Shown: positions 34,401 to 46,728, numbered from the stretch's first letter. The stretch is DNA of 64,000 nucleotides from Amoeboaphelidium protococcarum (GCA_023515745.1 JALECJ010000255.1:10001-74000), one strand, 5' to 3'. Made by a program: numbers and translations. The notes: generated by a model not told the origin, from the letters alone.

Positions 34401-34965
34401 TCGTGTTGATGGACCTTACGGTTCTGCGAGTGAAGAAGTCTTTGATTATGATACTGTTGTATTAGTAGGTGCGGGCATAGGAGTTACGCCTTTCATTAGT
34501 ATACTTAAGTCTATTAGTATCCGTATGAAGGCCAAGATTGGTTTGCAGCAAGTGTCCAAGAAGTTGTACTTTTATTGGATCTGTCGCGATCTGCAAGAGT
34601 TCAACTCATTTAAAGATCTGTTCGATGATCTGTGCACAATGAGCGAAATGCAGAACCATTTGGAAATTAACATGTACGTGACTGGTGAGCTGGACTTGAA
34701 GAAGATCAAGCATGAGAGATACAATTAGTTCTCTGGTAAGCCGAACTGGAACAGAATTTTCAAGGAGAAGGCTCAATAGCACGCCGGTGAAGATGTGGGC
34801 GTATTCTTGTGTGGTCCTAACGCTATTGCTAAGGAATTGGCTGTGGCATGTAAGAAAAACTCTGTCAAGCGTCCTAAATCCACCCTGCCGCCGTCTGATC
34901 CTAAGCAGAAGATGCCGGATATTTCTAATGGAACGCTGTTTAAGTTCCATAAAGAGAACTTTTGA
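31468..34965 (+). CDS. DD3-3-like ectodomain fused to NADPH oxidase
   Basis: One intronless frame of 1165 residues. A signal peptide (LKLLLSLSLLLLVSKVGG) precedes a region to about residue 555 like Dictyostelium DD3-3: DCYMNNPRGSNNKLNE, NRLFDSQNNGN, GYQVGDKCIPNC. A membrane segment follows at about 563-590 (GAGIGVAVVGVAAFAFIGLL). The rest is a Nox core: paired haem histidines H737-X13-H751 and H821-X12-H834, the FAD motif HPFTITSAP near 912, VLVGAGIGVTPF near 1000 and LCGPNAIAKEL near 1115. The X13/X12 spacing fits Nox rather than ferric reductases. It would move electrons from cytosolic NADPH to external oxygen, giving superoxide. No EF-hands. About 20 TAA/TAG codons, several in the DD3-3 part and at the KAGQYLFL flavin-domain glutamine. 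Confidence 0.9.
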
Positions 34966-35179
34966 TGAAGATGTGATGGTTTTACAAATGTGTTGAATTA
35001 AATTCGAATAAGTGAGTGATGTTAAAAGGAGATGTAATATTTTGTATGTAAGCGGACTCGTACGGCTTTAGTAGCTCTACCAAAGGTCATTTCGTAAACA
35101 TTTCTTTTATTGCATCCATTCACTCTATCGTCATTCATCATCAAAAACTCACCTGAAATGCCCATTCAATCTCGATCCA

Positions 35180-36688
35180 TCACTTTGATGCGGTGGACAT
35201 TGCAGATTTGTCAATTTAAATTTTAGTGGCTCCAACAGGAGTTTTTGGCACTATACCATCATTCAGCTCCACCGCGCCTTGTAAAACTCTTTGCAAATTT
35301 GGCTTATCCTAAGCAGCACCATATTTGGCAGCATAAATAACAATGGTGTCAATGCCGGTGCTATATACGGTCATCATCAATGCTACACAAGAGTATGCCT
35401 GCAGCAGAATGACAGTATACACAGCGGCTTCATAGTGAAAAGGCGAAGAGTACAAAATCATGAGCCATGTACCCAAACCTACCACACTGACAGCTGAAAT
35501 CTTGGACAGGAAAACCAACGCACTAGCCTTAGAGTTCAGAGAAGACACAGTTTAATCGATTCTAACCAAGAGACTCTGAGCCTCATTAGCACTGGTCAAT
35601 AAATCAGTTCCGCTAATGCCAACTAGAACATTCAAGTATTGACTACCATATCTGGCAAAATCGTTAATCAGTTCAGCAACAGAAGCAAACTTAGACTGGC
35701 GACTTGAAGATGCACTGGACTGTAGGCGACGACCAACGAGGAACCATCCAGTTACAACATGCACCGGGTGTAGAACAAACGCCACCAAAGACTATACAAC
35801 CACGGTACCAAAATTATAACGCCAAACCTCGCTAAATGCAGACCAAGTGGACACTTTGCCAGTGGAATTATCATTAGAAGCACCCAGAAATTGGCTAACA
35901 GAGTGAGCAACTTGCACCTAAAACATTCCATTCAGTACGCGCATTGCCCATATAACAAACGCTAGCTGGACCCAGCTCAAAGCAGACAACGTAGACAAAG
36001 GATACTCTTTCCCTGCAATAGAAGGTGCTTTCACGGTTAAATTCAAAGAAGCGATTGAAAATACCCAAACGATAAAAACACCAAATTGCAGTGCAGCATA
36101 CACTATTCCAAATGCAAACAGAGACGGCATGCGGTGGACAATGTAACGCACTTTCTTCAGCATCTCAAAGCCTTTAGACCATTGTTTCGCACGACGCAAT
36201 AACGAATAGTTCAACCAACCACACAAAGCAACCCAAAATGCCACCAATAGACCATATACTGCGCTATTTCTGTAATCACCAGGCGAGTTGACACGTGCCG
36301 CCTCAGCACGAAACAGAGAGTTGAACAACATGACCACCATACCATTGACAAACAGTACGGAAAATACAGACTGAATGGCAAACCATCTGATTGCAAAGCT
36401 GATAGATGCCAACGTCCACAGCCCCAGAAAGTATGAGACAATACAGAATACAAACACGGTCATTACCTAATATTTCACTTTATAATCTTCTTCATATTTA
36501 TTAGGTTAAACAACAATATCTTTAGCTTAAACAAAGACAAAAACAGACAGAAGTAGCATGGGGATGAAGAGCGCCAGCCAAGCGACATCCGTAAGCTTTC
36601 TCTTTACCCCATTAGCCTTAACGCTATCGGCCAGCTGCGGCAAGTTCAGGTCACTTCCTTTAAACTTTTGATTCTTTAGTAGAGGCAT
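35180..36688 (-). CDS. PNS1: choline-transporter-like protein (CTL/SLC44, Pns1 type)
   Basis: A 502-residue multi-pass protein. The N terminus MPLLKNQKFKG leads into a first membrane helix (WLALFIPMLLLSVFVFV), then about nine more. The SLC44 pattern is visible in the C-terminal half: HPVHVVTGWFLVGRR, then FARYGSQYLNVLVGISGTDL with ANEAQSLLVR, followed by two further helices. CTL proteins are plasma-membrane or organellar transporters proposed to move choline; yeast Pns1 has no proven substrate. Divergence from characterised CTLs is considerable, so substrate is not assigned. TAA/TAG glutamines occur at about ten positions. Tail-to-tail with the NOX gene, 214 bases apart. Confidence 0.78.
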
Positions 36689-37049
36689 TATTGAATGATT
36701 ACACGAGAGGATTCAGTTCGATAATTCGGAAATGAAGAAGTTAAGAGGATATTGATGTTCATGAGAGGTTAAATTAAGGCATATCTCATAATTTTTATAT
36801 CTTCTAGAACTCCATAGCGTGCGGATTGGCTTCATCATTTGTCGCTACGGTAAACAGAAAATCAACGTCGATCCCAAAACGTGTCATAGCGCCACTTTTA
36901 GAATGTTTTCTGATCGTTGCCAAGTAGACGAGAGCAGAGTGTGCTGTAAACGATGAGACATTTTTATAATGGTCATCGCTATACTTTAAAATTTAAGCAT
37001 CTTTGTAATATTTATCAATTGATTTAAGCATAAAACATAAAACATTCAT
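36689..37049. other. intergenic, CTL promoter and kinase 3' side
   Basis: 361 AT-rich bases between the start of the CTL gene and the stop of the kinase gene, both on the minus strand. Nothing recognisable is seen. Confidence 0.5.
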
Positions 37050-39434
37050 TCAATTTGTAATAACATCATTTTTCTCTAGGACTTAAACAGTTTCAACATT
37101 GCTGTCAAAATCTATTACTCCCGATTTATACATAGTTTTGATGCGGTCAGAATCAGTACCATCAGTGCTGTCACCAAGAATCGGAACATCTGATGCGAGT
37201 GAATTCTAATCAGCCTTACCAAACGCGAGCAACTAATTTGTACTATCTGATGCACCAAGATCGGCCAAAAGTCTAACTTATGGACTCTTGACTGGAGATT
37301 ACTCGGCAGACTTCCTTTGCAGAGGCATAGATTTCTCCAAGGTCCCAGGCTCAGAACTTTATTATAATAGAAAAGGTACTTTGTTATTTTTCGCACGTTA
37401 ACTGCTACTTTATGAAGATGTTACAATTTTTCTGCATCTGTTTAAAATGTTCAGTATATCAGACCATTAAGGGCGTTGATCAGGATCGCCATGCCACATT
37501 AGTCGAATTAGATCCGGTAACTCAGTAGGAAGTTGTGCTTTGTATCGCTCTTCTATATACTTTTTCATTTGTGGGCGATAATCTTTAAAGCAGATCCAGC
37601 TGACAATTTATTTGACATCTGTACTACCAGACGACAGCTCGTCCAAGTATGGATGTTATTCACTGAATATTTCCCACAGAACCACGCCCAAGGAGTAAAT
37701 GTCAGATTGTACAGTATGCGAGTGAGTTTGCATAAAAATCTCACACGCTGTCCACGGCACAGATCCAACAATTTTATGATTAAGTTTTACATTTCTTGGA
37801 TCTTTATCACTGACTTTAGGAGTTCCTGGACGCGATCCTGGACTCTTTACACCGGTAGGCAGTGCGACAGAATTTGTAAAATCACATAAACCAAAATCGC
37901 AAATCTTAATGCAGTTGTACTGATCAATAAGGATATTGAGACTCTTGAAATCGCGGTGAATGATCTGTGGCTCCTAGGAATGCAGATAATGTAGGCCATC
38001 AGCGCATTAGATTGCAAAATCAAACTTCTACTTCAGCGAAATTGGTCTATTCTCAGACTTGTCAAAGTAATCAAAGAGAGATCCTTTGTGTGCAAACTGA
38101 GTGATCAGCAGTGGAACCTCCCCATCCAGAAAATTGGTCGGAATATACGCACCGAGGAAGTTAATCACATTTGGATGTTTCAATGTACATAAAAGTCGCA
38201 TCTCTTTTTCAAAAGCATCTAAATCTCGCCTAGATATTCCATTTGTACCAGATTCTAAAACCTTTTCAAATAACAAATGATACAGATCACGAAGAGAGAC
38301 CGACAGTTTACTCTTATCACCGGTTAATGGACGCACTTTACCATCGACCATTGCTTCACCACCTTTCTAAACTTTAATTCGATTAGGCTACACCTTCTTG
38401 ACAGCCACCTCAAAGCCTCTCCACCTACCAAAGTAAACTTCACCGAAAGTGCCTACGCCAATCAATTGTTTCAGCTCAACATCGACCATATCGACGCGCC
38501 AACTCTCCAGCTCTCGCGTGGTCAAGAATGCACTACGGCTGAGGATATCAATTTGCGCAGAGTACACAACAAAAGCCATGAGCGAGCACATTATAATGGC
38601 CCTGTTGTTCCGGACCGGAAAGTCAGTAGCAGAGTAAGGGTACACCAGAAAGCAGTATAATACGTGAAGAGCCATCGACACAATAAAAGAAATAACAGTC
38701 AGAACAAAGCGTCTTCTGAGCAGCAAGGAGAAGAATAGCGATACCATAATTATCCATAGCAAGTTAGTGTAAGGATAATGCAAGAGTTTACTCGTAGGAT
38801 CTTCAACTGGAGGAAAGCTGGCACCGATTATTGTAACTCCAGTGGTGGCAATATCAACCACAGTAGTCATACACAGAGCAAAAAGCAGTTCCATCTATTA
38901 GAAAAATCGACTCTGTACCCGCGATCCTCTATATTTCCATTATCGTAATAAGATTAAAAAAATTACTCCCCATATGGTAGGAGCACAAAGCAGAATGTAC
39001 ATCAAAGTTGGCCGTTGGAAAGTATCATAGCTCGGTTGATTAAACTTGGCCATGATCACCAGCAATACATCACACAATATTATAAATAGAGCACCAGTCT
39101 TTGCCTGTGGTAAGAATTACAGCTGAAGATATTAAACATATTTTTGTTCCAACTTTGGATCGACAAATTGCATTGTGAACAGATTAACATTGAACACTTT
39201 ACCAGATTGAGTTTTAAAATATGGATTCCGTCCACTCACAAACATCTTTCTAGAATCAGATGGTGGATACTTGAATAATTAACAGTACTATTAGAGTTGA
39301 GATGGATATTCAAAGCATGAATAAGAAGAACATATGGCAGTGAGGAAGATAAAGATTGAAAGACTTGAGATCTGATAACACCATAGTTACGTACCATTTG
39401 ACACTGAAAATACTTTCTCACTCGTGTCGATCAT
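37050..39434 (-). CDS. multi-pass membrane tyrosine-kinase-like (TKL) protein kinase
   Basis: An intronless 794-residue protein. The N-terminal 300 residues hold about six to seven hydrophobic helices (SLSIFIFLTAICSS, GALFIILCDVLLVIM, LMYILLCAPTIWGVIFLILL, LLWIIMVSLFFSLLL, LTVISFIVSMALHVLYCFLV, AIIMCSLMAFVVYS). The kinase domain follows: glycine loop GVGTFGEVYFGRW near residue 323, VAVKKV lysine near 346, HRDFKSLNIL with H493, CDFGLCDF, and GSVPWTACEIF in place of APE. The sequence DPDQRPQWSDIL marks the end of the kinase fold, and a Ser-rich tail completes it. Topology is like adenylyl-cyclase-style membrane cassettes, suggesting a sensor kinase, but no ligand domain is recognised. All catalytic residues seem present. 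Confidence 0.88.
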
Positions 39435-39637
39435 TAGATCGTCTTAACATTAATCAAGTGTCGATGTAGTCGTGTATTTAATGATAATCATATTCAAAGG
39501 CGAATAAAATGAAAATAGTATTCATGAGAGGTGTAGTGCATGATGCTAATATACCGAAAATAATGCCCACAGCTAAAGAGCTATCTAAAGTAAATTTACA
39601 ACAGTAGATCTTAGCTATATTTTTAGATAAACACAGA

Positions 39638-40063
39638 TCAATCATTGTAAAAATCACGCAAGAACTTGCTTTCATTTGGCGCCTGAATAGACTGAGGAAT
39701 TGCTCTGGCAGTGTCATCCTCCGGCACAGCACCTTCACCCTTGACAAAGAAGTCCATCGCGGATCCTTGAGTCTTCCACATGTATAAAAACTCTTCCAGT
39801 TCCATCTGTCCTTTGCCCAGAAGCATATTAATCGTGCTCAAATTACTGACATATTTATTCTTATCAAATTCAGCTCTAAACTTTGCCCTCATCTAGTAGA
39901 TGGGAATATCCAGCGGGTACAGCGACTAAATCTCTGGCGAATAACGCAAGCACTAGCGGTAAAGCCAAATTACCCTCTATCTCGCCTCCTCAGGGCTCTT
40001 GGCATTCTACGTCTTCCAATTGCTAGGAATAATCTTTCTAAGTCTAAAATAACCCAAAGCCAT
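39638..40063 (-). CDS. mitochondrial complex I LYR subunit NDUFA6 (B14)
   Basis: 141 residues. The LYR motif is WLYRQCLRYSPEI, followed by YPLDIPIYQMRAKFRAEFDK, which matches the NDUFA6 pattern, then LLGKGQMELEEFLYMWK and the C-terminal KFLRDFYND. NDUFA6 binds acyl carrier protein at the matrix arm of complex I and is required for its assembly and activity. Seven glutamines in the first half are TAG, so the standard code would leave only the last 84 residues. Its presence implies a conventional respiratory chain. Divergent from PUS3 across 208 bases. Confidence 0.93.
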
Positions 40064-40271
40064 TCCTACTTTAAATATCGACAAATTAAAAGCTTTTGAT
40101 AATACTTTTCGAGAACGTAAGAACGAGATTACCGGTATAAGATTAATGAGAAAAGTCAGTTGGAGGTTTGATAAATTTTTAGACGTAAGCGAGAGAAAAA
40201 TCTCTAAGCATCACCTTTGCTCGGACCTGTGCACGTTATAACTATTATCAGAGTATCGTTGGTTAATGAGA

Positions 40272-41786
40272 ATGAGCTATTTTACGCGATCAGAATTGGA
40301 GAAGCTTAGTAAGAAGGAGCTCATTGAGCGTTTAATGGGTTAGTCTGCTCGATAGAATCCAATAGATTTATTGTAATATCAGTACAAGCTACCATTCCAT
40401 TAAAAGTAATATCGGAAGATTGCAGTGAAGGTTGCCTACTTTGGCTGGGATTATGATGGACTCGCTATTCAATGTGAAGATAACAACTCATCTAATACAA
40501 TCGAGCGACATTTATATGACGCCATGTACAAGACGCGCATGGTTCCATCTTGGCTTGATTTGAAGTATATTCAAGAGAATTTAGGCGTCAATGTTGGTGA
40601 TGATACGTCGCAGATTCAAGATCGAGTCGGCTTGTGGAAGATGCTCGACTTTTAGAGAAGCGGTCGCACTGATAAAGGTGTTAGTGCCACCAGCCAGGTA
40701 CTATCTCTATTTGTACGATCTAATCTACCAGCGGGGCATTACGACGCGTTCTCCTTCACTGATTTGATACAGAAATATAAATGCGACAGGTCGGAGTAGC
40801 CTTATGTGCGCCCTCTAAAAAATGATGTAGATTCAATGGATGATAGTGTGAATGAAATCTAGTACGTTACTGCCTTAAATAGTCAGCTACCTGACCATAT
40901 TCGAATTCTGGGATGGGCCTCTGTTCCGCATAACTTCTCTGCCCGCTTTGACTGTAAAGGAAGATCATACAAGTATTTGTTCCCGATAGATTTCTAGTAT
41001 AGTATTAACAATGTGGCCTAACAGGGCAGACTAGAGTTATAAGAATCTTCCGTTGATGGTAGTAAAAGCAGTAATAATCCACCGTAGCAGTAGTAGATTC
41101 TTAATCTGGATGCAATGCGGCAAGCATGTTAAATGCTTATCGGAGAGCACAATTTTCGAAACTTTTGTAAAGTGGACAAGAGCAAAGGTGAAGAGCAGTA
41201 GAGCTTTATGCGTACCATCTACCAGGCGGACATTGAGAGATTGGATGAAAGCGGGTTCGCATGCTTTACCATCCGAGGCTCTGCTTTCCTCTGGCATCAG
41301 ATAAGAAACATTATGGCAGTCCTGCTTTCTGTGGGAGCTGGTCATGATGACGCGTCTATAGTCACACGCCTGTTGGACACTCAGTAAGTCTCGGTAAAGC
41401 CCAATTATAAAATGGCATCGGAGATTCCTCTGGTGCTTTGGGATACAGAATTTGAGAGCATGAAGGATGAGAATGGTGTTTCCTATGACTTGCAGTTCAT
41501 AGGTGCTGCTCAGGATATTGCCAAGTCGCATCGCACTCTTTAGTCGTTGTAGGAGACTCATGCCACCAAGGCAATGATGCTGAAGATGTTTATGGATGCT
41601 TAATTGCAAGATTTACGTGTCTCTTACTACAACAGCAGTGCCTAAGGGAATATTAAATCTATTAAGTACTCTCAATTAAGTAACACTACACGGTAAAAAT
41701 CATCTATATTATAACAGTCAGGATCATCTAAGCGGTCTGCAGCTGTAACTCCTAATCAACAGCCAAAGCAATAAAAATTAACTTGA
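40272..41786 (+). CDS. DEG1: tRNA pseudouridine synthase Pus3/Deg1
   Basis: A 504-residue TruA-type enzyme that makes pseudouridine 38/39 in the tRNA anticodon arm. Landmarks: VKVAYFGWDYDGLAIQ, the catalytic RSGRTDKGVSATSQVLSLF (aspartate in RTDKG), HNFSARFDCKGRSYKYLF, GEHNFRNFCKVDK, AFLWHQIRNIMAVLLSVGAG and YKMASEIPLVLWD. A Gln/Ser-rich tail of about 80 residues follows. TAA/TAG glutamines are frequent, including ALNSQ-type positions and QQQQ near 41085. Position 38/39 modification affects decoding accuracy, of interest in a genome with reassigned codons, although the link is only a thought. Intronless. Confidence 0.95.
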
Positions 41787-41879
41787 TAACAACAATGATA
41801 GAATAAAATACTATAAAGACTATTATGATAAACAAACTCTATAATTTACACAAACTAAAGTACAGTGCAAATACTAATT

Positions 41880-42797
41880 TCAATAATCGTCGTAATTGTC
41901 ATCAATTTTTAACACTGATTTTTTAGGAGATTCCATCGACTTCGACTATTACTACTATGGCTACTACAATTACTCATGTACAACAGGTAACTCGGAGGAA
42001 GCAGCGACATTATCAGTTTACTATATAATCTCTGACATTTTCGGAAGCTGTACTGACTGAGACTATTAATTTGAGAAACTATTTATTGGCGGTAGATCAA
42101 GATTATCTTTCAGAGGAGAGCGGAGTGTGGAGAGTTGCCCATCGCCACTGTTACTGAATACAGATGAGCCTCGTTAGAACATTCTAGAGCCGGTAGGTGC
42201 AAGAGGAGATTATACCCTCAGAACACCATCTTCAACTTCAGATACAGACCGCAGAACATTCTTCAACGCATGGCCTATTATAGACCTTTAATCAGCAGAT
42301 CGTCTCTCTTCAATACTATATGAAGCTTAACCACTTAATCGCTACATCTTTTTCTATTTAGTACTCCGTTATGAAGTTGATTTACTTTCATCATCTTGAG
42401 ACTTTACAGCATTATCTTCAAAATCAGCAAATCGCTTTCGTTTACCACCAGACTTGGTACCTGATATAGTCGGAGAATTAAGATTCGATTTAGATTCCTA
42501 TTACTATTGCTATTATTCCACATGGACAATATCTCTCACAATATCATGCAGGAACGCATATTTCTGCGAGTTGATTATTACATTCTTCACGTCAATCGCC
42601 TCCAATTTAGTAAATACAGCGCTATCACTCTTCATTGACACTATGGCGCACATAATCTCATCTAAAAATAGTTCACATGCTTTTCCAACTACAAGCGGAA
42701 CGGAATTTGCCAATTTACCAACCTCCTCATCCACCTGCATTATCTTCTTGACCCGACCAGCGGGAAAACAAGTACCCAGATTATTCTTCGGCGGCAT
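41880..42797 (-). CDS. BUR6: NC2-alpha (Dr1-associated corepressor, Bur6)
   Basis: A 305-residue histone-fold protein. The first 95 residues carry the fold: FPAGRVKKIMQVDEEVGKLA, then SVPLVVGKACELFLDEIM, and YAFLHDIVRDIV. With NC2-beta this subunit binds TBP on DNA and represses or redistributes pol II initiation. A long disordered tail with GKRKRFADFE (possible NLS), Ser-rich blocks and runs of TAA/TAG glutamines follows; the tail is far longer than in yeast Bur6 (142 residues). POLE4 or CHRAC15 are alternative members of the fold, but the SVPLVVGKACELFL segment and the FLHDIV end fit NC2-alpha best. Confidence 0.85.
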
Positions 42798-43003
42798 ATC
42801 GCAGACTTATTTAGATATATAAGAATTCTATTCTGATTGAATAGTATTTATTGTAAGGCACTTAATTAGATCTTGGGAGAGTTGTTGAACTCTAAATTAT
42901 TAAATCTATCTATCAGTGAGAAACAGAATTTCGTCGAGAAACGGTAAGAGGAAAAAGAAAATCCACATGCTTGATCGTTTTTATACTGCGCCCTGTATTA
43001 GAG

Positions 43004-43903
43004 TCACTGTTAGAATTTGAACCTTAACTCAACATCTTTCTATGTGGAGTGTGGAATATGACAGCGTTCATGCATAACTCCATTCCCACTATCGTTATTA
43101 ATAAGGATGACCGTAGTGGATCTCGTGCCGTACATACCCTTGCCTCTAAGGATACCGCTGTCATCATCAATGGGCGGAATGAATATAGAACATAGCGCAG
43201 CTTCAACCTCTGGCGGCATACCAGTTCTGGGCGGAATCTCCTGCGGGAATGAAGTAGTATCTGTCATGAGGGTAAATAGCTCTTCAACCATTTCCCCTTC
43301 ACTCTGATGCGGTTTTGCCAGTACGTTTTCTAATAATTGAACGCCGAGCTCAACTTTTGGCCACTAGCGTCGCTCATCATATAGACCATTTGACACCCCA
43401 TACACTTTCCCTGGCTCTAGCTTTAACGGAACTTTCTATTCCAATCGATTGGATATCATATTGCATACAGAGCCATCTTTAAAGTCAAATGATATTAAAT
43501 TAAATCCTCCGTAGCGGTGTTTCTCTAGATTAAGTTGAGCTATGGATTCGCCCTCCAGGTATCTGTTAATCACAAGTCCACGAGAGCCTGGCTTATCCGG
43601 TAATTACACTTCTCTATAATTAGTAATAGCTGCAACTCGGCATCGGCTAGCAGATACACCAAGCCATGAACCTCCACCTTCTAGATCGCGACCACCGAGA
43701 ATGACTTCTTCTTCAGCTCTGTCAGTCCATACGTGAGCCGGATCAGTCCGTCTATCAAAGAATTCATCTCTATTAGATACCAAAACTCTACACATTGAAT
43801 GATCGCTGATGATGTGAATATGATAATTTGGATCTTTATTTAAGAGCTGAACCTACAATTTGTATTTAGGATGCACGTCCTGCGCCCACAGCACTATACA
43901 CAT
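43004..43903 (-). CDS. TANGO2: TANGO2 (NRDE family) protein
   Basis: Exons 43903-43857 and 43787-43004 with a 69-base intron (GTAGGT...GTGTAG) give 276 residues, the same length as the human protein. It begins MCIVLWAQDVHPKYKL|VLVSNRDEFFDRRT; the NRDE motif spans the region after the intron. Without splicing, 23 extra residues would split the conserved 'HPxYKLxLxSNRDE' block, which supports the intron. Further blocks: GGRDLEGGGSWLGVS, VAAITNYREV and YGTRSTTVILI. TANGO2 affects Golgi/ER organisation, lipid and haem handling; its chemistry is unsettled. Divergent from the coiled-coil gene across 330 bases. Confidence 0.93.
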
Positions 43904-44233
43904 TGTTTCAAAGATGAAGTTTTCACTTTTGTATAAGTATTGTATCAGTTGTTATTATAGAGAAAGGAGCGATCAAGTGGCTTTAATTTTTTCAATGAAA
44001 GCACTTATTATGATTTCTGATTAGCTTACATTATCATTCAACTGTAACCACTACACGTCTTACTGGTCTCGATTTGACTTGACAATGTTAAAAATGGAAT
44101 CCTATCCAATTTCTGATTGGTGCAATTTGTATGCTGATCAATCACGTTCAATCTGTGTAGGAAGTTGTTCTTTCTCTTTTGGAAATCAACGTTAAAGTGA
44201 ATAAAAAATAATAATAATACACTAGCTATCGAA
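43904..44233. promoter_or_regulatory. divergent promoter region TANGO2 / coiled-coil gene
   Basis: 330 AT-rich bases between divergent start codons. No TATA box or repeat stands out. Confidence 0.45.
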
Positions 44234-46495
44234 ATGTCTCAATAGCGAAGTAATAATAACGGAAATGTTGCAATACCCAAAAGTAAGCCTATGATGTCAG
44301 AGTCGTTGAGGTAACGAATAGCGGAAATTACTACGAAAGCAAGCGATGGAAAATAACGCGCTCCGCCACCCGGAAGAGATGATTTTAGAAAGTTGCCTCC
44401 ATCTCAGGTAGTGGACAGGTAGATAGATGTACCTCCTCGTAGGCCTCTGCAATAAAACGCCGCGTTAAAGTAGAAGGGCTAAGAAAAGTCGCAGCTTGAT
44501 GCGCCTCAAACTACTCCTCTTGCGTAATTACCGCGCCGCCCGTCTCGTAAGCCTTCTGCGCCAATGAAGAAATTACTTGAAACATCCGCGACAAGTGCCT
44601 CCCGAAAGTAGTAGTCTGATTACAATAATAAAAATGACAGTGGGTCGGCTAATACAGTGTTGAGTAGATATTCTCCTGCATCATCATCTCGCGGTCATTC
44701 AAGAGCCAATACTCCGCCTCGTGCCCGCACACCTGAACGCACTGATTCTGTTGCAACTGCTGGCTCTAACGCAGACAGTAAAGATCGAGTCAAGATTATT
44801 GAGTAGACGCGTGCTCGCTTGATCGGCATGATGAAATAGGCTGAAAGTAATAAGAAGACTCCAACTGCATCTCCTACTCGGTCGCCTCCTGTGATTAGGA
44901 CTCCTCCTTCGACCAATCTTCTACGAGATCAAAATTCTAGTAACAGGGGAGATGCTGCATCTAGCAAATAAGATGATAGCGTCAACTTGAAATCATTTTT
45001 CTCCATGTCCTCTGCCACCAATGATCAGGCCTCGAAAAAGATGGCCGGTTCTGCTTTATCCCGTCGCAACTCCAGAGACATGCCACAGTTGGACAGCAAG
45101 TTCATAGATGCTCTCAAGGACAAGCATAAAGAGGAGATTGAGCTAGTGAAATCAGAACTGGAGCTCGCTAATCTCACTATTGCCAATATGTAGAACAAGT
45201 TGTCCACTAAAGATAAATCTGGTGATAGCAAGATTGCAGAGTTATAGTAACGACTGGATGACCAGGACCGAGAGTTCAATGACAATGAAGCGCAGCTCAA
45301 GTAATAGATTGCGCGTCTGTAGACGCAGTTGCGCACGAATGAACAGCTGGCCGTCAACAGATCCGATACTGAGTTGAGTGATTTACGCCGAAAACTGCAA
45401 GATGCTGAGCACAAGTTGAAGGATTACGTGCCTCTTGATGAACTGTAGAATGTGCAAAAGTCTTATGAAGATGAGATTAACAGTCTCAAGTACGAGTTGC
45501 AGTCAGAGAAAGATGAGTATTATAAGCTGTTTGAAGAGTCTGCCCAGTGGGAATCGAGATTGAAGTTGATTTAGTAGAAACTTGCTGACGCTGAGATGGA
45601 TCTTGCTAGTAAATCGGATGAATGCGATCAGCTTAGAACTTAATACGATGACGTTGCCTAATAGCTAGCTTAAGAAAAGAAGAACAATCGTTATGACAGG
45701 ACTGCGGTGGCTGAACTTGAGAAGAAGGTGGCCGCCCTGGAATAGGAAAACGCGTCGTTCCTGTAGTAGGCTGTTGACTATCAGAATGCTCTGGATGACT
45801 GTAAAGACATGAAGCAACGTCTTGATATTTACCAGAACATGGCCTCCAATCTGGAAGATGACAAGTAACATCTGCAGCGTCAACTGGATGAGTAACAGCG
45901 CTAGTTTGAATAACAAGGTCATACTTCTGACGAGATGTAAGAGTTACAAGATCAAGTACGTGAGTTGGAGAGAGAATTGCAAGAGTCGCGCGATGAGGCA
46001 GAGCGTGGAGTAGCGGAGGCGTAGAAGAGTTTGCGCGACCTGTTGGTTATTTACGAAACTGTCCAGATGGAGAATGAAAAGCTTAGATCTTAATCAAATG
46101 GCGGTGGTAGTGCTCTGTTGTTAAAGCGTCAGATTGATCAATTGACCTCTGAGAGAACTCAACTCAATGACACCATTGATAAGTTGGAAGAGTATGTGGA
46201 GGAGCTGAGTAATCTGTACAGCGACAGTCACTCTTATGCTCAAAACTTGGAGGCTGAACTGGAAAATGCGAAATCTTCCGCTAAACAAAATCGCGATACC
46301 GATAGCAATGTTGTATATATCTCAAATGAGAATGATCTGCTGTAGTTCATCGAGACAATGACCGCGAAAGTTGACCATTACCGTGCAGAGGTTGACAATC
46401 TTCGCTCGGAGAATAAGCGTCTAAGAGCTGGCACTCAGCCAAATCATTAAACACCCATGATGAAGCGTCTTGTCTATGAATATGATGATGAGTGA
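44234..46495 (+). CDS. long coiled-coil protein
   Basis: A 753-residue protein in one frame. Residues 1-250 are disordered and rich in Ser, Pro, Arg and Gln (for example ASPTRSPPVIRTPP). Residues about 270-735 are an almost unbroken coiled coil (KHKEEIELVKSELELANLTI, ELEKKVAALEQENASFLQQA, QIDQLTSERTQLNDTIDKLE). It ends KRLVYEYDDE before TGA at 46493. No CAP-Gly, kinesin or other catalytic domain is present, so the family is not identified; centrosomal, Golgi-tether or septin-associated roles are all possible. It has the densest use of reassigned codons in the window: at least a dozen TAA/TAG in the first 250 codons and many more after. Confidence 0.85.
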
Positions 46496-46728
46496 GAATT
46501 TGTTTGAATGCATATTAAATTAGATTTCTAGTGATTCATGAATTTGAGACGCGAATATATTTTGTAATTTACTTATGTTACTGACATTGCCTTCACTGAT
46601 AAACCGTAAGAGCACTTTCAAAGCGTCTCCTTTCGTTATTAATCGCTCGCTGTGTGTCTCTTCATCTTCAGTCCTTTCAAAAATTAAGTATTTTTGCATT
46701 AAACGAAAAAGAATTTAACCTTCCAAGA

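Noticed and set aside
31468-34965. Ferric reductase instead of NADPH oxidase
   Set aside because: The second histidine pair is spaced X12 as in Nox; ferric reductases of the Fre type have X13 in both pairs. Substrate still needs testing.
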